Positions 51,628 to 61,726 of a stretch of DNA of 64,000 bases are shown here, piece by piece. Positions within the stretch are counted from its first letter, which is position 1; each line of letters begins with the position of its first letter. Source of the DNA: Alphaproteobacteria bacterium (GTDB lineage Bacteria; Pseudomonadota; Alphaproteobacteria; Caulobacterales; Aquidulcibacteraceae); assembly GCA_016124655.1 (NCBI GenBank), contig WGNI01000001.1, positions 310,001-374,000 of the forward strand, given 5' to 3'. The notes under the pieces are model-generated. The model made no database searches, was not told the origin of the DNA, and was given only the letters and a program-made list of their open reading frames with translations. The translations under genes and the position numbers were made by a program.

Positions 51628-53660
51628 GGCGCGCCTCCCTGCATGCCTACCCAGATGGCGTAGCCGCCGAACCCGATCGCTGCGACCAGCATCAGGAAAC
51701 CGTAATGGTAGACATAGCCGGTTTGCGCCCGACGCAGCTGGCGGGAGGAAAAGCGCGCCGCCGCCGAGACGCCATCAGGTCCAAGCCCGTCAATGACGCG
51801 CTGATCGCCGCCCTTCCAGAACAGATCGCCCAGCGCGCGGGCGCCTTTGACGAACACGGCGTCGTAGAGCTCATCAAAATACCATTTGTGGGCGAGGAAT
51901 GCGTGCAGCGGCTTCGTCGCCGCAGCGATGCGGGCGCCCAGACCTTGGTTCAGGAGATAGATGAACACCGCAAGCACGAAGCCCAGCACGGTCACGGCAA
52001 GCGGCGCCCACACCACCCAAGCGGGCGGATGGTGATGCTCGCCGTGGGCGATATGCAGCGCGCCGCGCCAGAACGTATCGGCGGACTCGCCGATGAAATA
52101 CGGCGCGAACGCGAACCCCGCAAAGACCGCGCCGGTCGCCAGCACAAGGAGCGGCGCCAGCATCACCCATGGTGATTCATGGGCGGGCGCTGCGCCTTCG
52201 GCGTCGTGATGGTCTGCGTGATGGCCGGCCGGCGCTGCGGCGTGCGCGTGATCGTCATGTGCGTGCGCGTCGTGCGCTGTACCGCGATACTCGCCTTCAA
52301 ATGTCATGAAGATCAGGCGCCAGGAATAGAAACTCGTCAGCAGCGCCGCGATGACGCCGGCCCAAAACGCCAATTCACCGCCGATGCGCCCGGCCTCGCC
52401 TGCAGCATAGGCGGCTTCAATGGCCGCGTCCTTGGAATAGAACCCGGCGAACCCGAACACGCCGGGCACGCCAAAACCGATCAGCGCGAGCGTGCCGATC
52501 ACCATCATGGCGTAGGTCGTGGGCATGGGCTTTCGAACGCCGCCCATGTTGCGCATGTCCTGCTCGTGATGCAGGCCGTGAATGACGGAGCCCGCGCCAA
52601 GGAACAGAAGCGCCTTGAAGAAGGCGTGGGTGAAGAGATGGAACATCGCCACGCCGTAGGCGCCGACGCCGGCGGCGAAGAACATGTATCCGAGCTGCGA
52701 GCAGGTTGAGTACGCGACGACGCGCTTGATGTCGTTTTGCGCCATGCCGACGGTGGCGGCGAAGAACGCTGTCACCGCGCCGATGATGGTGACCATGCCG
52801 GCGGCGTACGGCGCCAATTCAAAGAGCTCCGAGCAGCGGCAGACCATGAACACGCCGGCGGTCACCATGGTGGCGGCGTGGATCAGCGCGGAGACCGGCG
52901 TGGGGCCTTCCATGGCGTCGGGCAGCCAGACGTGCAGGAAGAATTGCGCGCTCTTGCCCATCGCGCCGATGAACAGAAGCACGCTGATCGCCTCAACCGC
53001 GCGGACCTGGAAGCCATCGAGGCCGATCATCATACCCGGCGATTGCGCGGCGGCGTGGAACACGTCGTCGAAGCGGATGGAGCCATAACAGAAGAACGCC
53101 GCCATGATGCCGAGCGCGAAGCCGAAATCGCCGACGCGGTTGGTGACAAAGGCCTTGATCGCGGCGTCATTGGCGCTGCGCTTGTCGAACCAGAAGCCGA
53201 TCAGCAGGTACGATGCGACGCCCACGCCTTCCCAGCCGAAGAACATTTGCAGGAAGTCGTTCGCCGTCACCAAAGCGAGCATCGAAAAGGTGAAGAAGGA
53301 CAGATACGCGAAGAAGCGCGCCCGGTGCGGATCCTCGGCCATGTAGCCGACGGAATAGAGATGGACGAGGAATGAGACGCTCGTCACGACGACCAGCATC
53401 ACCGCGGACAGCGTGTCGATGCGCACGGACCAGGTGGAGGTGAATCCGCCGACATCAATGAACGGGAAAAGTTCGATCAGGCGCGGCGCGCCGCCAAACC
53501 AAGTCAGCTCCGCGAAAACGTAGAGCGACAACATGAAGGCGATGGCGACAGAGCCGGTGGTTATCGCCATCGCGGCGCGGTCGCCGATCTGTTTCTGGAA
53601 CAGGCCGGCGATGAAGGCCGCCGCCAGCGGGGCCAGCACGATGATGGGCTCATATGGCAT
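51624..53660 (-). CDS. nuoL: NADH-quinone oxidoreductase subunit L
   Basis: Largest antiporter-like subunit (678 aa), carrying the lateral helix along the membrane arm at its C-terminal end. Motifs include [18 protein letters not shown] and [22 protein letters not shown] histidine-rich stretch (residues 463-494, ten His) occupies the loop after GEYRGT; such loops are frequent in alphaproteobacterial NuoL but vary greatly. Starts two bases after the nuoK stop. Confidence 0.98.
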   Translation of the reverse strand: MPYEPIIVLAPLAAAFIAGLFQKQIGDRAAMAITTGSVAIAFMLSLYVFAELTWFGGAPRLIELFPFIDVGGFTSTWSVRIDTLSAVMLVVVTSVSFLVHLYSVGYMAEDPHRARFFAYLSFFTFSMLALVTANDFLQMFFGWEGVGVASYLLIGFWFDKRSANDAAIKAFVTNRVGDFGFALGIMAAFFCYGSIRFDDVFHAAAQSPGMMIGLDGFQVRAVEAISVLLFIGAMGKSAQFFLHVWLPDAMEGPTPVSALIHAATMVTAGVFMVCRCSELFELAPYAAGMVTIIGAVTAFFAATVGMAQNDIKRVVAYSTCSQLGYMFFAAGVGAYGVAMFHLFTHAFFKALLFLGAGSVIHGLHHEQDMRNMGGVRKPMPTTYAMMVIGTLALIGFGVPGVFGFAGFYSKDAAIEAAYAAGEAGRIGGELAFWAGVIAALLTSFYSWRLIFMTFEGEYRGTAHDAHAHDDHAHAAAPAGHHADHHDAEGAAPAHESPWVMLAPLLVLATGAVFAGFAFAPYFIGESADTFWRGALHIAHGEHHHPPAWVVWAPLAVTVLGFVLAVFIYLLNQGLGARIAAATKPLHAFLAHKWYFDELYDAVFVKGARALGDLFWKGGDQRVIDGLGPDGVSAAARFSSRQLRRAQTGYVYHYGFLMLVAAIGFGGYAIWVGMQGGAP

Positions 53661-53662
53661 GA

Positions 53663-53971
53663 TCAGCCCTTCATCATGTTGATGTCTTCAACCGCGATGT
53701 CGCCGCGGTTGCGGAAATAGGTCACCAGGATCGCGAGGCCGACCGCGGCTTCCGCAGCAGCAACCGTCAGCACGATCATCGCGAAGATCTGGCCCTGCAG
53801 ATCGTTCAGGAAGGACGAGAACGCCACCAGGTTGAGATTGACCGACAAGAGAACCAGTTCGATCGACATCAAGATGATGATGACGTTCTTGCGGTTCACG
53901 AAAATGCCGAAGACGCCGATGGTGAAGAGCGCGGCGGCGACGAACAGGTAGTGCTCAAGCCCGATCTGCAT
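53663..53971 (-). CDS. nuoK: NADH-quinone oxidoreductase subunit K
   Basis: Three-helix membrane subunit (102 aa) of the proton-transfer chain, with the conserved membrane glutamates in [19 protein letters not shown] and [12 protein letters not shown]. It follows nuoJ by three bases. Confidence 0.97.
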   Translation of the reverse strand: MQIGLEHYLFVAAALFTIGVFGIFVNRKNVIIILMSIELVLLSVNLNLVAFSSFLNDLQGQIFAMIVLTVAAAEAAVGLAILVTYFRNRGDIAVEDINMMKG

Positions 53972-53974
53972 CGC

Positions 53975-54595
53975 CTAGCCCTCCACCCCGAGGCCTTGGC
54001 CAGGCTTGACGTCCTTCAACTCCACGCCCTCGGAGCGGCGGCGGCCGACTTGTGCGGAGACGTCCTGGCGGCGCACGCCTGGGCGCTCGCGCAAAGTCAA
54101 GACGATGGCGCCGATCATAGCGAGGAACAGCACCATCCCCGCCAACTGAAAGACAACGAGATAATCTGTGTAGAGCACGCGGCCGATCGCTTCGGCGTTG
54201 GTCACGCCGGGGTCGACGTCCGATAGCGGGATCGCCGCGCGGCCTTGGCCTGCCTGCACCGCCGCGCTCGACACCAGGCCCAATTCGGCGAACATCGCCA
54301 ACGCGACGAGCGCCCCCAGCGGCAAATAGCTCAGAAACCCGGACTTCAGCTCCGCGAAGTCGACGTCCAGCATCATGACGACGAACAGGAACAGCACCGC
54401 GACTGCGCCGACATAGACAACGACAAGCAGCATCGCGAGGAATTCGGCGCCCAACAGCACGAACAAGCCTGCCGCGCTGAAGAATGTCAGGATGAGAAAC
54501 AGGACGGAGTGCACGGGATTGCGCGCGGCGATCACGCAGAACGCCGAAAGAATGGCGATCGCCGCCAAGGCGTAGAAGGCGATAGCCGCGATCAT
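53975..54595 (-). CDS. nuoJ: NADH-quinone oxidoreductase subunit J
   Basis: Five-helix membrane subunit (206 aa) with the mobile helix containing MLLVVVYVGAVAVLFLFVVMM. The frame runs to 54769, but the ATG at 54595 (GCAGGGG just upstream) matches the family start. The C-terminal 35 residues after the last helix are polar and Arg/Gly rich. Confidence 0.96.
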   Translation of the reverse strand: MIAAIAFYALAAIAILSAFCVIAARNPVHSVLFLILTFFSAAGLFVLLGAEFLAMLLVVVYVGAVAVLFLFVVMMLDVDFAELKSGFLSYLPLGALVALAMFAELGLVSSAAVQAGQGRAAIPLSDVDPGVTNAEAIGRVLYTDYLVVFQLAGMVLFLAMIGAIVLTLRERPGVRRQDVSAQVGRRRSEGVELKDVKPGQGLGVEG

Positions 54596-54629
54596 CCCCT
54601 GCCCGTTCCTTCCATCCACGCCGCCGCCT

Positions 54630-55118
54630 TCAGCGGTACGGCGCGTCCAGTTCCAGATTGCGCGCGATTTCGCGCTCCCAGCGGTCGCCGTTCGCGAGCA
54701 GCCGCTCCTTGTCGTAGAAAAGCTCTTCGCGGGTCTCGACCGCGAACTCGAAGTTCGGGCCCTCGACAATAGCGTCCACCGGGCACGCCTCCTGACAGAA
54801 GCCGCAATAGATGCACTTCGTCATGTCGATGTCGTAGCGCGTGGTGCGGCGCGAACCGTCTTCGCGCGGCTCCGCCTCGATGGTGATGGCCTGCGCAGGA
54901 CAGATCGCTTCGCACAGCTTGCAGGCGATGCAGCGCTCTTCGCCGTTGGGATAACGGCGCAGCGCGTGCTCGCCGCGGAAGCGCGGCGACAGCGGCCCCT
55001 TCTCGAAGGGATAATTCACGGTCGCCTTGCGCTTGAAGAGGTAGCGAAAGCCCAGCGCGAAGCCGCCGAGAATATCCAGGAGCATGGCGCCGCGAACGGC
55101 CTGAAGCAGTCTGGTCAT
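54630..55118 (-). CDS. nuoI: NADH-quinone oxidoreductase subunit I
   Basis: Peripheral-arm subunit (162 aa) carrying two [4Fe-4S] clusters (N6a, N6b). Both CxxCxxCxxxCP motifs are visible: [16 protein letters not shown] and [16 protein letters not shown]. It follows nuoH by five bases. Confidence 0.98.
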   Translation of the reverse strand: MTRLLQAVRGAMLLDILGGFALGFRYLFKRKATVNYPFEKGPLSPRFRGEHALRRYPNGEERCIACKLCEAICPAQAITIEAEPREDGSRRTTRYDIDMTKCIYCGFCQEACPVDAIVEGPNFEFAVETREELFYDKERLLANGDRWEREIARNLELDAPYR

Positions 55119-55123
55119 GCCGG

Positions 55124-56173
55124 TTACAATCCTGCGCCCGCTTGAGGCGCGGCAAAGGTGACGTAGGCAGCGACGGCGACCACGGCGACCAGCGACGTCG
55201 GCAGGAAAATCTTCCAGCCCAGACGCATCAATTGGTCATACCGGTAGCGCGGCACCAGCGCCTTCACCATGGCGAAGAGGAAGAACATCACCCAGAGCTT
55301 GGCGTAGAACACCAGGAAGCCGAGGAACGGATTGTCGACCGGACCCCCGGGCAGATGCCAGCCGCCTAGGAACAGGATGTTCATCATCGCGCACATCAAG
55401 GTGATCGCGAGATACTCCCCGATCATGAAGAGCAGATAAGGCGTGGAGGAATACTCGACCTGGTAACCGGCCACGAGTTCGGATTCGGCCTCCGGCAGAT
55501 CGAACGGCGGGCGGTTGGTCTCCGCCAGCGCCGAGACGAAGAAGATCACGAACATCGGCAGCATGATCACGATCGTCGGCCAGGCGAAGGCGTGCCATGC
55601 CCAGATGCCGGCGCGCTGATTGTCCACGATCTCGGTCAAGTTCAGCGTGCCGGCGAGCAACAGCACCGTAATGATCACAAAGCCGATCGAAACTTCGTAG
55701 GACACCATCTGCGCTGCAGAGCGCAGCGCGCCCAGGAACGGGTATTTCGAATTCGACGCCCAACCGCCCATGATGATGCCGTAGACGCCAAGCGAGGAAA
55801 TCGCGAACAGGTAGAGGATGCCGACATTAATGTCGGAGACGACCCAGCCTGGCGCCAGCGGCACGACGGCCCAAGCCGCGAAGGCGAGCGTGAAGGTCAG
55901 CCAGGGCGCAAGAATGAAAACGGTCTTGTTCGCGCCCGCGGGAACAATGATTTCCTTGAAAACGAATTTGAAGAAGTCGGCGAAACTCTGCAGCAGGCCG
56001 AAGGGCCCGACGACGTTGGGCCCCTTACGCAGCATCACGGCCGCCCAGACCTTGCGGTCAAACAAGAGCAGAAACGCCAGCGACAAGAGCAGCGTGATCA
56101 TCACGAGCAGGATCTGGCCAACGCCAAGCCACACGCCCCAAACCGGCCCATACTGGTGGATCAGGCTGGCCAT
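55124..56173 (-). CDS. nuoH: NADH-quinone oxidoreductase subunit H
   Basis: Membrane subunit at the quinone-entry junction (349 aa, eight helices). [19 protein letters not shown] and [19 protein letters not shown] are the quinone-tunnel loops. Three bases separate it from nuoG. Confidence 0.98.
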   Translation of the reverse strand: MASLIHQYGPVWGVWLGVGQILLVMITLLLSLAFLLLFDRKVWAAVMLRKGPNVVGPFGLLQSFADFFKFVFKEIIVPAGANKTVFILAPWLTFTLAFAAWAVVPLAPGWVVSDINVGILYLFAISSLGVYGIIMGGWASNSKYPFLGALRSAAQMVSYEVSIGFVIITVLLLAGTLNLTEIVDNQRAGIWAWHAFAWPTIVIMLPMFVIFFVSALAETNRPPFDLPEAESELVAGYQVEYSSTPYLLFMIGEYLAITLMCAMMNILFLGGWHLPGGPVDNPFLGFLVFYAKLWVMFFLFAMVKALVPRYRYDQLMRLGWKIFLPTSLVAVVAVAAYVTFAAPQAGAGL

Positions 56174-56176
56174 GGT

Positions 56177-58279
56177 CTATTCCGCCGCCACGCGCGACGC
56201 ATTCAGCGCGGCAATGTCGCGCACGCAGGCCGCCATGGTTTCGCTCGCGCGCGCGATCGGGTTGCTCAAATAGAAATTGGCGATCGGGCTTTGAAACTGC
56301 GCATCGCTCATGGCGCCGTCGGCGCCGAGCGCTTTGGGATCGAACGAATCCGCGTCGATGGCGCCTGGCGCGTAATCGACATGGCCGAAGGTCGGATGAT
56401 CGGCGATCATTTTCTGGCGCAGGGCCGTGAGGTCGTCATACGGCAAGGGACGTCCGAGGCGGGCGGACAGTGCGCGCAGTATGGCCCAATCCTCTTTCGC
56501 CTCGCCCTTCGGAAACACAGCGCGGCGGCCATATTGCACGCGGCCTTCGGTGTTGACCCAGGTGGCGTCCTTCTCGGTGTAGGCGGCGCCGGGCAGGATG
56601 ATGTCGGCGCGATGGGCGCCGGCGTCGCCGTGGCTGCCCAAATAGATCACTGCGCCACGGCCGGCGGCCGGCAGATCCATCTCGTCTGCGTGCAAGACAA
56701 GCAGCGCATCGAGCGCGCCATTGTCCGCGGCCGCGACCATTTCCAGCGCGTCGAGCCCGCCCGAACCCGGCAGCAATCCAAGGTCCAGGCCTGCGACGCG
56801 CGCCGCAGTCGTGTGCAGCACGCAGAATCCATTCCAGCTTTCTTCGGGCTTGACCGCCTTCACCAGCGCGGCCAGCGCGCCGGCTGCGCGGAGCACTTGC
56901 GCGCCATCGGGCCGCGCCAACGCGCCTTGACCGACGATGATCATCGGGCGCGCGGCGGTGGCGAGCGTCTCCAGGAACGCGCCGCCATTGAGCAGATCGG
57001 TCAGCGATTTCGGACCGGCGCCCAGATGCGCGTAGCGATAGGTGAGATCGGCCGCCTCGCCGATGACAGCGACTTGCGCTGCCCCGCGCAGCCAAGCGCG
57101 GCGAATGCGGGCGTTGAGCGTCGGCGCCTCGATGCGCGGATTGGCGCCGATGAGCAGGATCGCATCGGCCTGATCGATTCCCGCTATCGTGGCGTTGAAC
57201 AACCAGCCCTGGCGGGCGCCGCCGCCCAGCTTTGCGCCGTCAGGGCGGCAATCCTGGTTTGGCGAGCCCAGCAGCGCGAAGAGATCGCGCGCGGCCTTCA
57301 TGCTTTCAGCGCAGGCGAGATCGCCGGCGATGAGGCCGATGCGACGCGGGTCCGCAGAGAGCGCTGCGGCCGCGCGGTCGAGGGCTTCGTCCCAGGTCGC
57401 TGCGCGGAGTTTTCCGTTTTCCCGGATGTAGGGGCGGTCCAGCCGCTGGCGCTGCAGGCCATCGACCGCGAAGCGGGTCTTGTCGGAGATCCATTCCTCG
57501 TTGACGCCCTCGTGCACGCGCGGCAACGCGCGCAGCACGGCGTCGGCGCGCGCGTCGATGCGGATGTTGGCGCCCACCGCGTCCATCACGTCGACGGTTT
57601 CGGTCTTGCGCAGCTCCCAGGGGCGCGCATTGAAGGCGTAGGGCCGCGAGGTCAGCGCGCCGACCGGGCACAGATCGATGACATTGGCGGAGAGCTCCGA
57701 TGTCAGCGTCTGCTCCAGATAGGTGGTGATCTCCATATCCTCGCCGCGGCCCGTGGCGCCGAGTTCGGCGACGCCTGCGACTTCCTGAGCGAAGCGAACG
57801 CACCGCGTGCATTGAATGCAGCGCGTCATGGCCGTCTTCACCAACGGGCCCATGTGCTTTTCTTCGACCGCACGCTTGTTTTCATCGAACCGCGAGCCGC
57901 CGCGCCCATAGGCCATGGCCTGATCCTGCAGGTCGCATTCGCCGCCCTGGTCGCAGATCGGGCAATCCAACGGGTGGTTGATGAGGAGAAACTCCATCAC
58001 GCCCTGGCGCGCCTTCTGGACGAGCGGCGAGCGCGTGATCACCACTGGCGGCTCGCCATTCGGGCCGGGCCGCTGATCGCGCACCTGCTGCGCGCAAGAC
58101 GCCACCGGCTTTGGCGCGCCCTTCACCTCCACCAGACACATGCGGCAATTGCCGGCGATGGACAGGCGTTCGTGATAGCAAAAGCGGGGGACTTCCGCGC
58201 CGGCGGCCTCGCACGCCTGCAACAGCGTGAACTCCGGAGGCACGTCGACTTCCACAGTGTCGACGATAATTTTCGTCAT
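56177..58279 (-). CDS. nuoG: NADH-quinone oxidoreductase subunit G
   Basis: Largest peripheral-arm subunit (700 aa). The N-terminal [2Fe-2S] ferredoxin domain (CYHERLSIAGNCRMC, later VASC) is followed by the H-C-C-C [4Fe-4S] region (HPLDCPICDQGGECDLQD). A second [4Fe-4S] site (CIQCTRCVRF, then CPVGALTSRPYAF) and a molybdopterin-oxidoreductase-like domain without cofactor follow. The ATG at 58279 is fixed by TKIIVDTVEVDVP. The DLH gene ends 90 bases upstream. Confidence 0.97.
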   Translation of the reverse strand: MTKIIVDTVEVDVPPEFTLLQACEAAGAEVPRFCYHERLSIAGNCRMCLVEVKGAPKPVASCAQQVRDQRPGPNGEPPVVITRSPLVQKARQGVMEFLLINHPLDCPICDQGGECDLQDQAMAYGRGGSRFDENKRAVEEKHMGPLVKTAMTRCIQCTRCVRFAQEVAGVAELGATGRGEDMEITTYLEQTLTSELSANVIDLCPVGALTSRPYAFNARPWELRKTETVDVMDAVGANIRIDARADAVLRALPRVHEGVNEEWISDKTRFAVDGLQRQRLDRPYIRENGKLRAATWDEALDRAAAALSADPRRIGLIAGDLACAESMKAARDLFALLGSPNQDCRPDGAKLGGGARQGWLFNATIAGIDQADAILLIGANPRIEAPTLNARIRRAWLRGAAQVAVIGEAADLTYRYAHLGAGPKSLTDLLNGGAFLETLATAARPMIIVGQGALARPDGAQVLRAAGALAALVKAVKPEESWNGFCVLHTTAARVAGLDLGLLPGSGGLDALEMVAAADNGALDALLVLHADEMDLPAAGRGAVIYLGSHGDAGAHRADIILPGAAYTEKDATWVNTEGRVQYGRRAVFPKGEAKEDWAILRALSARLGRPLPYDDLTALRQKMIADHPTFGHVDYAPGAIDADSFDPKALGADGAMSDAQFQSPIANFYLSNPIARASETMAACVRDIAALNASRVAAE

Positions 58280-58369
58280 GAGCGCGGCCGGTTGAAATTT
58301 GGCGCAGGTGGTGGACGATTTGCGCCCTCGCATCAAGGGGGTGCGGTGCGCTTTAGCGTCGCCGCACGG

Positions 58370-59164
58370 TCACAGCGCGTCGCGAAAGAAGGCGATGATT
58401 TCGTCCACTTTTTCGCGCGTGACTGATCCGCGCTCATCGACGAGGTGCGTTGTGACCACCGAATGTGGATTACGCATGAAAGTATCTGGTTTCGCTGCGG
58501 AATCCGGCAGCGCCTGGGCTTGAAAGCGTGGGCCGAAGGCCGCGCTGAAGGCCGTAAAACGCGCCGCGCGGCATAGCGAATCGCCCTCAAAACGATAGCC
58601 GAGCGCGCGCAAGTTCTCCGTCTCCAGACGCGTGCGGACGGCGGTTACATCCTGCGGCGAGAGGCCCAACCCGTCCGGCTTGTTGGCCGGGAGCGAGGGC
58701 TGGCACAAAACGGGCGCGGTTACGGCCGGCTCGACCATCATCGCAAGGGCGAAATTGCCGGTAAGACACATGCCCAATGCGCCGACGCCGCGGCCCCCGC
58801 ATTCGGCTTTGACCCGCTGAGCCAGCGCCTTGAGCCAGTCGACGATGGGGCTTGTGCGATTGTCGGCGAACAACACGAATTCACGCGCGACGCAGGCGCG
58901 AAAAGAGGATTGCAGCAGGTAGTTCGGGCTGTTCGGCTTGCCTGGCGCGCCCAGGAGCGAGGGCAGAAACACGCGAAATCCGGCGTCGCGCACCATGCGC
59001 GCGAAGCGGGCCACTTCCGGCGTGATTCCTGGAATTTCATGGATGATGATGACGCCCGGCCCCGATCCGGCCGCGAACACGTTGCGGTCGACGCCGTCAT
59101 GGCTGAAGGATCGCTTTTCGAAATCTTCCAGCCGATCCCAGGCTTCGCCGACGCCCTTGGCCAT
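58370..59164 (-). CDS. Dienelactone hydrolase family protein
   Basis: A 264-aa alpha/beta-hydrolase. IIIHEIPGITPE is the oxyanion strand-loop; the nucleophile elbow GMCLTG gives Cys133, as in true dienelactone hydrolases rather than serine esterases; the histidine is in HSVVTTHLVDERG. The substrate is unknown; no aromatic degradation genes are near. It sits inside the nuo operon between nuoF and nuoG, three bases after the YciI gene. Confidence 0.85.
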   Translation of the reverse strand: MAKGVGEAWDRLEDFEKRSFSHDGVDRNVFAAGSGPGVIIIHEIPGITPEVARFARMVRDAGFRVFLPSLLGAPGKPNSPNYLLQSSFRACVAREFVLFADNRTSPIVDWLKALAQRVKAECGGRGVGALGMCLTGNFALAMMVEPAVTAPVLCQPSLPANKPDGLGLSPQDVTAVRTRLETENLRALGYRFEGDSLCRAARFTAFSAAFGPRFQAQALPDSAAKPDTFMRNPHSVVTTHLVDERGSVTREKVDEIIAFFRDAL

Positions 59165-59167
59165 GGC

Positions 59168-59464
59168 CTAAAGCTTCGTGAGCGCGCCTGGACCGACGAC
59201 GGTCGTCCATTCGCGCACATGCCAGGCGGAGACGACGCCGTTCTGCACGTACGGATCGGCGCGGGCGAAGGCTTCCGCCGGCGCCGCGATTTCCGCTTTG
59301 AAAATGAGCATGCCGCCCGGCGGGTCTTCGGCGAATGCGCCGCCAAGCTCAAGTTCTCCGCGCGCCACCGCGGCGCCGGCGTGGGCGATGTGGGCGGCGC
59401 GGTGCGGCGCCCGTTTGTCGCGGAAATCGGCTGGGTATTCGTAGAAGAGAACGAAGTGTTTCAT
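59168..59464 (-). CDS. YciI family protein
   Basis: A 98-aa protein of the YciI-like ferredoxin-fold family: KHFVLFYEYPADF, then H-x3-H (RAAHIAHAGAAVARGEL), GGAFAEDPPGGMLIFKAE, and DPYVQNGVVSAWHVREW. The conserved His-Asp pair has been proposed as catalytic, but functions are mostly unknown. It starts four bases after nuoF ends and is followed by the dienelactone hydrolase gene. Confidence 0.88.
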   Translation of the reverse strand: MKHFVLFYEYPADFRDKRAPHRAAHIAHAGAAVARGELELGGAFAEDPPGGMLIFKAEIAAPAEAFARADPYVQNGVVSAWHVREWTTVVGPGALTKL

Positions 59465-59468
59465 GGCC

Positions 59469-60776
59469 CTACTCCGCCGCGACCGGCGCGCGCACCTGAT
59501 GTGCGCCCTTCGCCGCGCGATAGCGATCTATGCGCTGCTCGATGTCATGGCGGAAGTGGCGGATCAGCCCCTGCACCGGCCAGGCCGCCGCGTCGCCGAG
59601 CGCGCAGATCGTATGGCCTTCCACCTGCCCGGCGACGTCCAGCAGCAGATCGATTTCGCTGTGATCGGCGTCGCCGCGCGCCATGCGCTCTAGCACGCGC
59701 CACATCCAGCCCGTGCCTTCCCGGCACGGCGTGCACTGGCCGCAGCTTTCGTGCTTGTAGAAATACGAAAGCCTTGCGATGGCGCGCACGATGTCGGTGG
59801 ATTGATCCATGACGATCACCGCTGCGGTGCCGAGGCCGGACTTCACGTCGCGCAGCGCGTCGAAATCCATCAGCACAGTTTCGCAGATCTCGGCGGGAAT
59901 GCAGGGCACGGACGAGCCGCCAGGAATAATCGCCTTCAGGTTCCCCCAGCCGCCGCGTACGCCGCCGCAATGGGTCTCAATCAGCGTTTTCAGAGGAAGG
60001 CTCATTTCCTCTTCAATGTTGCACGGCCTGTTCACGTGACCGGACACGCAGAAGACCTTCGTGCCGGTGTTGTTGGCTCGGCCAATGGCGGCGAACCATT
60101 TCGCGCCGCGGCGAAGAATGGTGGGCACGACGGCGATGGATTCAACATTGTTTACGGTGGTGGGACAGCCATACAGCCCCGCGTTTGCCGGAAAGGGCGG
60201 CTTCAAGCGCGGCTGGCCTTTCTTGCCTTCAAGACTTTCCAGAAGCGCTGTTTCTTCACCGCAAATGTAGGCGCCGGCGCCGTGATGCACATAGAGATCG
60301 AAATCCCAGCCGTGGACGTTGCCTTTGCCGATGAGCTTGGCCTCGTAGGCTTCCTTGATCGCGGCTTCGAGCACTTCGCGTTCGCGCACATATTCGCCGC
60401 GAATGTAGATGTAGGCTGCATGCGCCTGCATCGCGAAGGACGCCACCAGGCAGCCTTCGATCAACAGATGCGGATCGTGGCGCATCATGTCGCGGTCTTT
60501 GCAGGTGCCGGGTTCGGATTCGTCTGCGTTGACGACGAGATAGTGCGGACGCTCCTTCACTTCTTTGGGCATGAAGGACCATTTGAGCCCCGTGGGAAAG
60601 CCCGCGCCGCCGCGGCCGCGCAAGCCGGAATCTTTCACCTGCTGAATGATCCAGTCGCGGCCAGCGGCGATCATGTCAGCGGTCGCGTTCCATGCGCCGC
60701 GCTTGCGGGCCGCCTCCAGGCGCCAATCGTGCACGCCGTAGAGGTTGAGGAAGATGCGGTCTTTATCGGCGAGCAT
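59469..60776 (-). CDS. nuoF: NADH-quinone oxidoreductase subunit F
   Basis: Peripheral subunit that binds NADH, FMN and one [4Fe-4S] cluster (435 aa). Motifs are [16 protein letters not shown] (NADH/FMN site), [19 protein letters not shown] and [13 protein letters not shown] (cluster N3). The ATG at 60776 gives the usual start LADKDRIF; it lies within the end of the 91-aa membrane-protein gene (14-base overlap). Confidence 0.98.
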   Translation of the reverse strand: MLADKDRIFLNLYGVHDWRLEAARKRGAWNATADMIAAGRDWIIQQVKDSGLRGRGGAGFPTGLKWSFMPKEVKERPHYLVVNADESEPGTCKDRDMMRHDPHLLIEGCLVASFAMQAHAAYIYIRGEYVREREVLEAAIKEAYEAKLIGKGNVHGWDFDLYVHHGAGAYICGEETALLESLEGKKGQPRLKPPFPANAGLYGCPTTVNNVESIAVVPTILRRGAKWFAAIGRANNTGTKVFCVSGHVNRPCNIEEEMSLPLKTLIETHCGGVRGGWGNLKAIIPGGSSVPCIPAEICETVLMDFDALRDVKSGLGTAAVIVMDQSTDIVRAIARLSYFYKHESCGQCTPCREGTGWMWRVLERMARGDADHSEIDLLLDVAGQVEGHTICALGDAAAWPVQGLIRHFRHDIEQRIDRYRAAKGAHQVRAPVAAE

Positions 60777-61038
60777 TGGGGGTCCCCATTGCGCCGCGCA
60801 TCGACATGACCGCGCGAAGCAAAAACCAGACGGCGCCGAAGGCCGGCGCAAGCACATAGCCGCTCATGATCGGACGATGCTCGATCAGCGCCATATATGC
60901 GGCAAGGCCTGCGCCGCCGACGGCCAAGAGGGCGTAGAACACGCCGGCGCCCGGGCTTCCCGCCCGGCTTTGCGGCTGATCGGTTTCGAACGGCAAGCGC
61001 GTGCGCACATGCAACGGGTTTCGATCCTCTCCGCTCAT
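60763..61038 (-). CDS. Hypothetical membrane protein between nuoE and nuoF
   Basis: A 91-aa protein with two predicted membrane helices (about residues 33-49 and 58-75) and a charged N-terminal tail. I recognise no family. Its ATG overlaps the nuoE stop by four bases and its end overlaps nuoF, so it is translationally coupled to complex I genes on both sides. Possible roles are an accessory or assembly factor, or a passenger; the sequence does not decide. Confidence 0.7.
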   Translation of the reverse strand: MSGEDRNPLHVRTRLPFETDQPQSRAGSPGAGVFYALLAVGGAGLAAYMALIEHRPIMSGYVLAPAFGAVWFLLRAVMSMRGAMGTPNARR

Positions 61039-61694
61039 GACGCCGCCGGCTCAGGCAGGTTCGGCAATTTCAGCTTTTGTCCGAGCGACCCGTCATACAG
61101 CGCACGATCGATCAAGACTGCGGGGCCGCCTTCCGGCGCGGATGTCTGGCGACCGCGTGCGGAACCCGGCGCAACGGATTCTCCCCGGGCCAGCGCGTCA
61201 AGCCGCGCCTCCAAATCCTCCGCCGTCAGGTCTTCGTGGTAATAATCATCGATGGCGACGACCGGCGCATTCACGCACGCGCCCAAGCATTCCATTTCCT
61301 CCCAGGAAAACTTTCCGTCCGGCGTCGGCGCGTGCGCGCGGCCAATGCGGCGCTTGCACACTTCGATCAGCGCTTCAGAGCCGCGCAGCATGCAGGGTGT
61401 GGTTCCGCAAACCTGGATGTGGTGCTTTCCCACCGGGGCCAGATGAAACATCGTGTAGAAGGTGGCGACTTCGAGCACCCGGATCGGCGGCATCTCCAGC
61501 ATCTCGGCGATCGTGCGGATGGCAGGCTCAGAGACCCAGCCCTCCTGCTTTTGCACCAGCCAGAGAATGGGAATGACGGCCGAGCGTTTGCGTGATTCCG
61601 GATATTTGCCGAGCCACCACGACACCTGTTGCATGGTGGCTTCGGCAAAGGCGAAGGCGTCGGGCTGGTCTGCGCTGAGGCGGCGAACGGACAT
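61035..61694 (-). CDS. nuoE: NADH-quinone oxidoreductase subunit E
   Basis: Peripheral subunit with the [2Fe-2S] cluster N1a (219 aa). The thioredoxin-like domain has CGTTPCMLRGSE and CLGACVNAPVVAI, providing the four cysteines. The C-terminal 55 residues form the low-complexity extension commonly seen in alphaproteobacteria. It starts 32 bases after nuoD. Confidence 0.97.
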   Translation of the reverse strand: MSVRRLSADQPDAFAFAEATMQQVSWWLGKYPESRKRSAVIPILWLVQKQEGWVSEPAIRTIAEMLEMPPIRVLEVATFYTMFHLAPVGKHHIQVCGTTPCMLRGSEALIEVCKRRIGRAHAPTPDGKFSWEEMECLGACVNAPVVAIDDYYHEDLTAEDLEARLDALARGESVAPGSARGRQTSAPEGGPAVLIDRALYDGSLGQKLKLPNLPEPAAS

Positions 61695-61726
61695 GGGCGC
61701 GAATGTTTCCTATAAGTGCGCGGCGT

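Noticed and set aside
55592..58426. A 944-codon open frame on the + strand opposite nuoG and nuoH
   Set aside because: It is wholly antisense to well-supported complex I genes and its product is rich in Arg, His, Gly and Ala with no domain. GC-rich codon bias commonly leaves the antisense frame open.
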